A DNA stretch of 64,000 nucleotides from Sycon ciliatum (Eukaryota > Porifera > Calcarea > Leucosolenida > Sycettidae). The stretch lies in contig NC_088646.1 in assembly GCF_964019385.1 (NCBI RefSeq), positions 11,391,947 to 11,455,946 of the forward strand. Reading direction: 5' to 3'. Both the position numbers and the translations under genes were made by a program. The notes beneath the pieces are model-generated. The model saw only the letters and a program-made list of their open reading frames with translations. It ran no database searches and was not told the origin of the DNA. Shown piece after piece: positions 39,501 to 50,783 of the stretch; position 1 is the first letter of the stretch, and the number at the start of each line of letters is the position of its first letter.

Positions 39501-42500
39501 GTGCCAGGGAGCCAGAGCTACGGGAACAGGTGAGTGTGTTGTACCCCCCCCCCCCCCCCACACACACACACCACACATAAACACCACTCGTACCTTTCAT
39601 TGAATCGCTCCACTTTAATAGCGCTATGTTTCCCTTCACCTGTGTGATTGTAGATTGGAATGTGTGTAGTGAGAGTGATGTCATGTGTAGTGTAGTGTGT
39701 TGTCTCTGGTGTGACCATTGCCAAACAGCTAAAAAGCATGGAGTTACATTGAAGGAAAAGCGCGAGCTACAGTGTGGGGCACCCAACTTCCTTAGTTACA
39801 ATGATGTGAAATCTATTATTGCAGTGCTGCTCCATGAAATCGTATTGTGTTAGCCAAGCTTGCACCCTGCATCAGTGCACTGCCCTTTGTTCACAGGTCC
39901 GGGGCTGCACAGTGCCCACCCTGTGTGTGTACATGTACTTGACCCGCACGATCGGGGGGATTTCATTGAGCAGCATGGTAGTACGTGTTTCATAACAGTG
40001 CGTTGGCACCTGTCATCATCATTCTATGAGCATAAACTTAGTCTCTGGGATTTCCGGCTTCTGATTAACTGTCTGCTTAGAGACGATATGCACCAGGGAG
40101 TAGGTATTTTACTACTCCCTGGCATGCATGGAGAATCCGTATCACCATTGTGCACCCCAGGCCCATAGTACCTGCATGTGCACATAGACCACGTTCTGCA
40201 CATTCCAAACCGTGTGTCACCTTACAACACTTCAGTCTTGTCACATTACAGTCCTGTCACATCTATGTGTAGATGCTGCCCTAGGCCATGAACTGCAAAA
40301 CCCTCAGTGTCCTATATGTTTTTACTACTTTTGGTATTTTCATTGTCTATATGCAGGCCTCTGGTTTCTCGAACATGGATACACCAAGCAACCTAGAGTA
40401 TGCACAGTCACTTGTGTCTGGGGAACTCTATTCTAAGCAGCGATTGCCGCGTTTGAAGAAGGCTGGTTTTCAATTGGACTATTGGCTTGGTATGTTCCAT
40501 CACGGCAGTCTCTCCACAATCACACACCGAGTGGTCTCTTTGCTGTGAACACGTCGACATCTTCGGACATATCCCCAGAGATCATCATCGGGGTGAAGAA
40601 AAATCGTTTCAAACTTGTATTTATAAAAAGTGAAAAAGGACCAAGGAACTACAAGTTACACTATAATGTCCACTAACACCATCAGTTACTAAACAATCAG
40701 CTCATGCGATAACATTGCACGACACTGACCGGCGGTACTGACGTTCTACAACTAACTGGCTACCAGCTCTAGCACATCTTGGATGCGCACTCCAACAGCC
40801 TTCCAACTTGGAAGGTTCTAAGTTATCGAAATAGCATAAGGAGGGGAAGGTGAGCGCAACCAAGATAAGCACGAGCTGAAAGTGTCAGCTGTGAAGGACG
40901 TTGGCGGATGTTCATGCAGGTCGATGACGATACTGGCAAGACCATTGGACAATACGTTCAAACCACGATTCAAGGACGCAAAGCAACATTCCACACAACT
41001 TGCGTGGCTCAAAAGATGCAAAGATCAAGAAAAGCCTTCCCCTCCCTATGTTATTTCTATAACTTAGAACCTTCCAAGTTGGAAGGCTGTTGGAGTGCGC
41101 ATCCAAGATGTGAAAGAGCTGTTAGCCAGTTAGTTGTAGAACGTCAGTACCGTCGGCCAGTGTCGTGCAATGTTATCGCATGAGCTGATTGTTTAGTAAC
41201 TGGTGGTGTTAGTGGACATTATAGTGTAACTTATAGTTCCTTGGTCCTTTTTACTTTTTATAAATAATCCTTGGCTCTCCATCCGAGTTCATTCAAACTT
41301 GTATGTTCTTTTTTAAGAACTTTTCACACTTCAACGCATGCAACCATTTGCACGTTACTCAGTCTATTAAAGCACTATCACTAAAATGAATCGTCTCGGT
41401 ACTGCAAATGTATCTCCATCTTCACCTGTATGTTCTTATGTTCATTTACTGATAGATACTGTCACCCCCGATGGTCGGCCGCTGATGGGTGAATCACCAG
41501 AAGTGCGTGGGTTCTACCTCAGCTGTGGCTATAACTCTAATGATGCAATGCTCAGTGGTGGATGTGGTCAGCAGATTGCAGAGTGGATTGTACACGGCAA
41601 GCCGAGCCTGGACATGTTCAAATACAGTATCAGGTAAAGAGATCCGCTGGGCATACGTGTGTGTGTGTGTGTGTGCCTTGTGAATGTATTTCCTTGATAG
41701 TACTCATCTTTGCTTTGAGTCTAGTATACTAGTCAGTGTTGATCACCGTCAACAACTCTATGTGGCTCAGCAGCAGGTGCATCCTGGCGTATTACAATGC
41801 GGTGAGCCTCCTACCTATCCAGGTTATACACAAGCCAGCAATGGAATCTGAAGATCAGTGAATAACCATGGAACTCAGAGCGATAGCCTTGTTCCATTGG
41901 CGACTTGTGCCATTTAGCTCTGTTCTCACGGTATCGAGCACTTTCGCAAGTGAATAGCAACTTAGCCTGTATCAAGGTTACATATGTTGTGTGCTAGAAA
42001 AGATGAAAAAGATTATCCAAGTGCGATGGCACTGGGTTACGTCTAACCATCGTTGGCAGCTAGATCATTCCATCGGCTTTACCAATGCCTTCCGTGTTCA
42101 GCGGTAGAAGGTAAGTGCCAGTTCGCCCACCCTCTGCCTGCATCCTGCTTTTTGCCATAGCCGGTTCAACCGCCTGTGCGTGGACAATAAGACGTGGCTG
42201 AAAGAGCGCTGCCACGAGCAGTACTGCCAGAAGTACACGATCAAGTACCCACATCATCAACCACTGGCGGGAAGGAACATTATCAAAGATCCTCTTCACA
42301 AGGCAAGTGATATTGTCTCTAGCCTAACCTGTTGTACAAGGGGAAGGACCGAATGTTACAAGTTATGACTAACAGTCCACCAAGGAAGGTTATAGTAACT
42401 AACTGACTGTATATTGTATAGTCAGCTAGTGTGGCAATAAGGCACAAAGCTGACAAGGGTACTGCGACATTCACTGACCTGACACGTCTTACTGGTCTCG

Positions 42501-45500
42501 TCATCATCCTGTAGCATTCGACGTCGTTCTTTGTTGCCGTGGGACATAGCTCATGCACACCTTCATTGCGATTCCCTTCCCCTCATTGGAACTTTCCACA
42601 CCTGAACCTTCCAAGTTGGAAGGTTGTTGGTTTGCGCTTCGTAGATGTGTTGGAGCTAGGTGTCGGATGGTTGAATGTCTCGGCACCCCTGTAAGTTTTG
42701 TCACACTATCTGACTGTGTAGCATCTCGTTACCTTGGTGCAGTGTTAGACTCGCAACTTTTCCCATTGCAGGTTACTGGCAACGGATACGTCCATGAGCT
42801 TTGTGCCTGCAATAGTCAGTTGCCATGTATTGCCACTATTGAAAGCAGAAAACGCCGTCTGCGTTTCCAGTTGACATGCTTTCGAATGACCCCCGAAAAT
42901 TTGCTGAAAATTCTAACGAAGACCTTCTGGAGCTTTGACAGCTTCGTTTCATCCCTACGTCTCACCAGAACATACTGGACGAAAGTGTACAATTTTTTTG
43001 TGAGTGCACCGCATTCCCACCTGAGACTGACATGTTGGTAGTTATATGTGTGCTATGGTTTGTTTGTGTTTGCTGACAGGAGCTACTTGCGGCTGGTTGT
43101 GTCTTTGAGGAATGCCATGGCTGGGAGCGGCCAGCCTGGTTCATGACCAACAATAGAGTGTGCAAGATGCTAGAAGTCGAGCAACCTGCAGAGGTTAGTG
43201 ACCAGGGACGCCCGAATAACACAGTACTGATACGTGTACATGCACTTGACCAAACGAATCCCTTGTTCTACTGCTCCCCTCCCCCCCCCCCCCCTCCCCC
43301 TGTCTGTCACGTTTGAATGTCAAAGTATATGTACTCAAAGTAATTTCCTGAGTGCAATAAAAATGCAGAACTGTATACACACTGTACCATTCGCATGCCT
43401 ATTTCACCCTGCTGAGGTGTTGGTGCTAATATCAGACATAGTGTTGCTGAAGGTCAGTGGGTCCACCGTGAGTATTAGGCCTGTGCCTGTTTTGATTCCC
43501 ATCTTTAAAGGGGAAGTTAAGGCAAAAAATATAATTTCACCAGTTGTAGTCTTCGGGGTGCTGAGTCGAATGGTTTTGGTCCGAGAAAGCTGAGACGCTC
43601 CCTTCCTACTTGAATCCCAATCGAACTCGCGCACTTCCACCGAAACTGGGTGACTGCGCCCTACTAGATGGGGATTTGTATGCAAAATTTCACTAAAAGC
43701 GCCGTTTCGTTCTTATAATAGCACGGATGACCGCGATTGGCCCATATGTTGCAGTCTTTTGGACGCTGAGTCGACTGGTTTTGGTCCGAAAAGGCTGCGA
43801 TGCAGCGTTCCTCCTTTATTCCCAATCGAACATGGTTGAACAAGCGGTCACGTGCTCCTGCGTACACCAGTCAGCTGGTCACCGTGCCTGCAGGGTACAA
43901 CTTACTAGCCTGTTTGACCTTTTTTGGGTGCAGTCCTGTCACTCGAGTTGAACTCGAGTTGAACCTTGGTGTGAAAGTTGTCGCCTGCTGGCGTGGTGAC
44001 CAGGTGATTTGGGCACCCAGGAGCACGTGACCACTTGTTTAACCATGTTCGATTGGGAATAAAGGAGGAACGCTGCATCGCAGCCTTTTCGGACCAAAAC
44101 CAGTCGACTCAGCGTCCAAAAGACTACAACATATGGGCCAATCGCGGTCATCCGTGCTTTTATAAGAACGAAACGGCGCTTTTAGTGAAATTTTGCATAC
44201 AAATCCCCATCTAGTAGGGCGCAGTCACCCAGTTTCGGTGGAAGTGCGCGAGTTCGATTGGGATTCAAGTAGGAAGGGAGCGTCTCAGCTTTCTCGGACC
44301 AAGACCATTCGACTCAGCACCCCGAAGACTACAACTGGTGAAATTTTAATTTTTGCCTTAACTTCCCCTTTAATAAAGTATACAACAACAACAACAACAA
44401 CAAGAACGCCTGCTGCAGTCATTTGTACTTACACTACATGTACCGCCACACACTGCAGGTATTGTCGTACGACTATGCTGGTACGTCGGGCCACACCCTG
44501 CACAAGGACTACATGTATCGCGACACTGCTCTCAAGCATGATCACGTCTTTGGCGAGCAACCGGGATGTTATGAAATGGTAAGACTTAGCTTTGCCCCCA
44601 GTTTTGTATGGGCTACTGATGTATGGGCTACTGATGTTCTCGGCGCCGATTTTAATGCTACAGTTTTCTGCGGAATATTGGATATGCTTCTCAGCAATAA
44701 GGACCGTAGCGGAGCCAGTAAAAGTGGTCTTTGCATCTGAACTTTTGTAGCCTGGCCTCAGTGGGCCAGGCAGCAGACAAGGAGAATCATCAGATCACAG
44801 TTCAGTTGTAGATCAGATGTAGACTCAGAATCAGACTGAATCGGAAGAGGATGAACTGGTATGTGGAAGCCCTACTTATACCTGGCCAGAGTGCTCTCTG
44901 GCCAATCAGAAGCTATGCATGTGACTACCATGACTACAGGTGTGGTGCATCTGCACCAACTAGGAAATGCAGTGAGTCATGCATGATGTCAAGTAACAGT
45001 TAGTTGCCTGCTAAAAAGTATAAAAACAAGAAAAAGAATAGGCTGTACAACAAGGTGGCTCGAACCTAATCTACATGATCTACTGTTCCCAAACCACTGG
45101 CATCCCTCCATACAAGGTACAATGAATGAGGCATGCCCAAATGCAATATGCACTGTGTTACACTTTGTATATAGCCCCCCCCCCCTCTCTATTCCGAAAT
45201 TGATCCAGCAGTACACGTAGGAACCAAGCACCGCATTTCCTTGTGTTTACTGCTGTTCCCCAAGCAGGTACACTATGTCCTACAAGTTACTACGAGAACA
45301 ATGGCAAATCCCGTTGGGCTCTCATCCACTCAGTCCTACATAGATGGTGGAAAGCAACTGTACTGTTACAAAAACCCATGGCCAAAATGGAATGGAATTT
45401 TTAGTCCAACACAGGAAAGCTAATGTGGTATCAAAATACTTAGACAAAACTAAACCGACGGACTCGCAAACAGTTGAGGCAGCACTAGTGCCCAGGAGTT

Positions 45501-48483
45501 GAACATTACTACACAAATTGAAATACACCAAAAAGACAAATTTCAAGATCTACCGGCAGCCGAATACTGGAGTGAAATCATAGAGAACTTGTCCGCCTTC
45601 CCAGCAACATGGAAGTGGGCTGATCAACTCACACTCCTACTGGAGTGAAATCATAGAGAACTTGTCCGCCTTCCCAGCAACATGGAAGTGGACTGATCAA
45701 CTCACACGCCTACTGTGGTAGATGATCACAAACAAGCCAACCTCTTGCACATCAAAAAGCTGGACAAACTATGCCCCCAGACCGGCATCTCACCCAGCTC
45801 CCAACGCAACCGCACAGAACCGAGCCTCGTCAACTTGTCCTCTCACACCCTCACGGGAGGGGGAACCAACCTACTCCGCATAGGCAAGACCAATACATCA
45901 AGATCCCGCCCGGGCCCGTGCGCACCAAAATCGAGCCAACGTCGAGTTTTTTAAAAACAGTAGTACACGTACGCACACTGATCGTGTGATTTGCCCTCAG
46001 CTCTAATTTTATACAGCCATAACACACACACACACACTACTTGCCCGCTGCGTTTTGGATTGTGCAAGTGCAGATAGCTGCGGAGAGCGAGTCGGCCCTC
46101 TCTCAGGACGCAGTCCTCTGCAACAAGTCCTCGCTGGGCAAGCTGCTGGTGTATGGCAAGGACGCTGAGGCTGCAATCAACTGGTTGTGTGCTGCGGATG
46201 TTGGAGAAGAAGGTACTAGTACAGAGGATCACCTTGTGTTGAGCACTCCTGATGACCTCACTTTGATACGTGTCTTTCCTCAATTCTTGGCTATCTTTCA
46301 CGTAACTGGCTGAATGTATAGGAAGAAGAAGTTTCTGCCGAATGAACTCATGGTGTAGACTGCACTGAAAATCCTGCTACAAACATGTTTGTGTCCTACT
46401 TCTTTATTGACAGCATTCTAAGTTATTTCTAAGTCAGTAGAACCTCTCTTATCCGGACACCTCACTAGAACAGGCACCTTGTAGGCAGGCAGGGCAGCAG
46501 TCAGATCTTGAACACTGTATGTTTCTTACTTTTCATGGCGGCCGGCTGAACTATTTCTGCATGTAACTGGGCTTTAGCCTTCAGATCCTATTGTACATGC
46601 TTGTGAATGGTACTGATCCAGATTCAGTGAACCCATTTGAGGGAAATGATGTGTTATATCCAAGTGTAAATCCGACACAGAATGCCAATGCGTCTCAAGT
46701 AGGAACATTAAAATTGACCTAATATGCAGTACATATTCCATGTTGGGAAGGACATTGTTGCAAATTCTGATGATGCCATTAATTCCTGTTTTCTTTCTTC
46801 CTTGATAGGACGTGTAGCGTTCTCGTGCATGCTTAACAAGGATGGTGGCGTGGAGGCGTATGCGACTGTCACCCGCTTGTCAGCTGATCTTGACAGCTCA
46901 ATCATCGACGTTAAAGCGTTGGAGCGCACCGATGATGAGGAGGAGAGCACGGATCGCGATTCGTTCTATGTGGTGTGCGATGGAAATAGCCTGACACACG
47001 TGCAATGTCATGTACGACGTGTGATAGAGGACAAGTTGTTTGATGCGCACGTGAAGGACTTGACTTTGGACGTAGGCATTCTCTGTTTGGAAGGACCTAA
47101 TAGGTAATGCTGTGATTGCCTTTGTTGTGGATGCCTCTGAGCGTGCGTTGTTGTTGACATTGGTAGCTGACCAGTTGATGCAAAAGGTGATCTCAAGTGG
47201 GTTGATGTAACTGACATGATTGTGCATGCGTGTGTGTGTGTGTGTGTGCACGTGTGTTTGTTTGTTTTACAGCTACCCCATCATGAAAGCATTGCTGTCG
47301 TCGGACTCGCGCGGCACGTCCAAAGTTGACGAGTGGCAACAGCGGCCCATAGCGGTTGGCGATGATCATTGTCCTGCGCTGGTCATGCATATAGGTACCC
47401 TGGGCCATGAGATACACGTGGCCATGCCGGCACTTCTCAGCATGTACACTCTCATCAAGAAAGCAGCAGAGAGCAGCCAGCCGCACATGGTGCATGCTGG
47501 TTTCCGAGTCTTGAACTCCATAGCAATGGAATGGAGCCATTTTGTGTGGGGCGAGGACATAGGCAGCAGCGACACGCCACGCGAAGCTGGCATTGCCTAC
47601 AGCTGCTCAACCGGCAAGGAATACCTGGGCAATGCTGCCATTGCCAGACAGTCCTTGAAGAAGTGCGGCATTAGTCGGCGCTGCATTTCAGTGACAGTCG
47701 ATTCGATTGTGTAAGTCCATCTTCAGTGCTGCATTGCTTGTCAGAAATTGCTTTGGGAGTGTTATATGCTGAATGTGATGCATGCCAATGCATGCCATTG
47801 AGTTAATTTGCAATGCGAACCTCTACTAAAGCCCAAGACAGTACACAAGAGTCAATGTTTCCTCTGCCCATTCACAAGCAATACCCACCACCACAAACCA
47901 GATAATATACCGGTAAATGCAATATGAACGGAACGGACATGAGATTATAAACTCCTTTTTAGAGGAACAAAGGCAAGAGCACCGTAAGAACAACAGACTG
48001 GCCAAACCAAAATACAAACTCCCTTTTTTAGGAGTACGTATAAGCAACAAAAAGCACTCCTGCTAGCAACAGCAGACACAACCTATGTCAGTAGTTCAAA
48101 GTTTGTGAAAGTAAACAGAATGGCTATGCTTCACTAGAAACAAAACACCTTTTCAGCCGGCTCAGCATGGATGTGGAATGCCAGATTTCCTATTGCTGTT
48201 TCTCTCTCTCTCTCTCTTTCTTCAACCCAGCAATATGCAGCTGCACGGCAATGAAATCCTACTGCGAGACGGTCAGTTTCTTGCTACACTGCGCCGCTCG
48301 GAGTATTCCTATTTCACCGACACGTGGCTATCCCAGGTGTACATACCCAAGGATCCGACCCACAGCATCTATGACAGTGAGGTCATCGACGAGGGAGAGT
48401 TTGAAATTGAATACATGACCCAGCGTCACCCGGTGAGAACGTTTCTTATCTCTCCGCTTCTGACCGACCTTCACCACTTCTAG
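36596..48483 (+). CDS. Sarcosine dehydrogenase-like protein, divergent paralogue (12 exons)
   Basis: Exons: 36596-36928, 38047-38226, 39200-39529, 40357-40489, 41456-41633, 42161-42302, 43080-43193, 44459-44578, 46074-46212, 46809-47103, 47273-47710, 48231-48483; total 2655 nt, 884 residues. Order: FAD-binding Rossmann motif [10 protein letters not shown] (10-19), DAO-type domain ([27 protein letters not shown]), linker ([13 protein letters not shown]) and C-terminal GCV_T-like folate domain. Relative to its neighbour, the flavin-attachment stretch AGTTWHSAG is [14 protein letters not shown] is replaced by GRAFF (about 235-239), and the acidic folate-site residue is Tyr574. No mitochondrial presequence is visible, but the frame is open back to the acceptor at 36580, so an upstream coding exon may exist. 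The intron after 42302 uses a GC donor (AAG|GCAAGT). The intact reading frame argues against a plain pseudogene. Confidence 0.87.
37009..37488. repeat. 48-bp tandem array, 10 copies
   Basis: Unit CGGGTGTACTGTAGCACCACGATG... has period 48 with almost no divergence (single changes such as ACCGCG or CAACAATGG). Because 48 is divisible by 3, several frames on both strands stay open. It lies in the first intron of the SARDH-like gene. Confidence 0.98.
38521..38630 (+). repeat. 17-bp tandem repeat (CCACTAAAGACCACCTG)n
   Basis: Five to six units in an intron of the SARDH-like gene. Similar ACTAAAGACCACC words surround it (38420, 38620). Confidence 0.95.
40621..41291. mobile_element. Palindromic foldback element, copy 2 (13-bp target duplication)
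   Basis: Long arms run from 40621 and back to about 41265; they share AAAAGGACCAAGGAACTA, CAATCAGCTCATGCGATAAC and AACCTTCCAAGTTGGAAGG with their inverted partners. The asymmetric right tail has AATCCTTGGCTCTCCATCCG. Flanks 40608-40620 and 41292-41304 are both TTCAAACTTGTAT. A fragment of the palindrome centre recurs at 42604-42660. Confidence 0.82.
43509..44369. mobile_element. 861-bp palindromic TTAA element (T2/Kolobok-like MITE)
   Basis: Termini AGGGGAAGTTAAGGCAAAAA and its inverse are flanked by TTAA (43505-43508, 44370-44373). The two halves are nearly full-length inverted repeats of about 350 bp (43509-43860 and 44025-44369) around a central segment. TTAA duplication with TTAAAGG ends fits T2-MITE/Kolobok-type families. 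It lies in an intron of the SARDH-like gene. Confidence 0.85.
45290..45960 (+). pseudogene. Degenerate coding remnant, possibly retroelement-derived
   Basis: Broken plus-strand frames include [21 protein letters not shown] and [14 protein letters not shown]. The second resembles an N-terminal motif (NLSS.TLT) recalled from some retroelement ORFs, such as Penelope-like ones. A 76-bp segment is tandemly duplicated (about 45565-45715). Assignment is tentative. Confidence 0.35.
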
Positions 48484-50783
48484 CACCTGCACAGCAGTGC
48501 GTATTGTCATGAACTGATTAGCAAAACGGCTCAGCAACTGTGGCAGACATGTTTTCTCTTAAACATCGTGTTCAGTTTTAGCCACTGCACACGGCTAAGC
48601 ATTCCAGGAAGGGTCGTTTAGGAATGCAATGATGGGCAAACGAATGTCTGATGGCAATGCACTACTGAGCATGCGTTCTATGAGGGGTCGTAGTTGTGAG
48701 CCGGTCTCCTATAGTGCACACCATTCTCTCTGGCCAGTCTGGGAGTGTGTTCAGCTGAGCAAGTACACTGTATCATGGTTTCGCAGTGAAAATATATTTT
48801 CTTAATTGCCCTGATAGGTCAGTAGGACTCCACTGTAGCTACTTCATATTGTTTGTAGTATCTTTAGAACACACTTGCTACTATGCGTTGCAGGAAATTC
48901 TGCACTGAACCTCGTTGACTTTTAACTACTCTACAAAGCCGACTTGCTTTCAAGCATGACAACCAACAATCATTCGATGTCAGATGGCCCGGCGGGTGAT
49001 TACTGGTCAGCTCCAATGATCTAGCATGTTGAGTTGAATGTGGTACTTTTAGTTCCATATTATGAAGCCACTCAGCCCACCGGTTGGATCACAGTACGGC
49101 GGTGTAGATCATGCAGTGCGGAATTAACCGTTCCTCGCTCATCCGCTCCCCTCGGTCCGACGGTTCCTCGCTCATCCGATTGAACCGATTCCCTCGGTTG
49201 GAGCTGCTTTTAGCAAATTTACGGAAAAGCGTGATTTTGAGAGGAGTAAATGCAGTGCCTTGTGTACCCGGAAATTTATTCTCTTTCCACTCCACAGCGA
49301 ATACCGGATGAGACGTAACGCCACTTGGAGCGGCCGACAGATGAGGAGGCATGTACACGGATCCTATAACCCAGAGCTCTTACGAATCCTTGAGCCCAGG
49401 CAGTAATGAACCGAGTAACTGTGAGCTACTTCGGCCCACATACATCTACATGGACTGTGACATGTGCATACAAGTGCATGTATGTGTGTGTATGTGCGTG
49501 TAGCACTTCTCCTTCTGCACTGACATAGAAGTACGAGACGAGCACAAGTCAGTTTGATGCCCGTTTATCATCTGGATTGAAGATTTATGATAGCTCTGGA
49601 GCCAGGCTCATTTGTATGTCTGAATTATTTCTCTTCATTCGTTGGCTACTCCAAGCGGAGTTTCTCTCGTACTGTTCCGTCGTGAGTCGGAATGGTAGGT
49701 CCTGCAGATCCGCATGAGAAAAGAAGTCAATGCCATTGCCATTGGCACTGAATGTGAATGATGTTGTTGGTGCCACACGTATTGTGATGGAGTGTGTAGA
49801 CTTGTAGTACATCATACACAATACGTTTCTTACCCATCGTCAAGAACACCATGATCATGCATGGTGCACTCAGTCACTGTATCATGTAAATAGATTACTA
49901 TGCAATGGATAACCTGATGGAGTGATGACTGATGACTGATGTAGAGTCGGTGATGCTGCAAGGGCAGATCAGTGAGAGCACTCCATCGCCAGCCCTGCCT
50001 TTACACTGTTTGCAGTCTACTCTACAACTTACAAGTACAAAATTTAATGCAGTCTTGAGTGCATTGCACATCGCATGCCATGAGCAAGACAGTACAACAC
50101 TCAACAGCAACTACACGTAGACCAGCTGGTAGACCCTACGCTACAAATACCTTGTCTTGTGAAGCCCCTACTGTGAAAAGAGGGGTTCTGTGGACGTGTG
50201 GTCTGTTTATAGTGGGACTGGCCCAAACCCACCTACAAAAAACATGTCAAGAAGCCGACAAGTGCGAGAGGCGTGTCCCATCATTCACGACACGTCTGCA
50301 ACACAATCATGACTACTACTGTCTTTCAATAAGGCTAAAGTCTAACACAATGCACATGACTACAATGTCATGATGCCGGACTATGATCATGATGATCGCT
50401 GACGCTATGCTGAGTCGATCAACCATTATTTTGACAAGCTCGTAGACCTACATGATCACTACAGTACCCGTTGTTTACAATGCATAAGCTACCAAGTAGA
50501 TTTACTGGCACCATTCATGATTCATGCCGCGCCGCAGGTCCATCAGTTTTTCTGGACGTCGACGAACGATCACATCATGTCAAAATGATGTGTTCCGCCT
50601 GCAAAATGATGTGACGTGACCTGGTGGCTCGAAATGAAAATGAACCAACAACAGGGTCACACTCACACACACTACAAGGTTATTTTGCCAAGAAAAAGTA
50701 GTTCAAGAACCCGCATCGCATTTCTTTGAGTTGATAGCAGTAGTTAGTGCCTGCTGCACTTGCGGCGCACGGTTGACTCGAGC
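48484..50783. other. Spacer between the two SARDH-family genes
   Basis: About 2.3 kb that must hold the 3' end of the upstream gene and the promoter of the downstream gene. No clear repeat array or extra exon was recognised. Confidence 0.55.
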
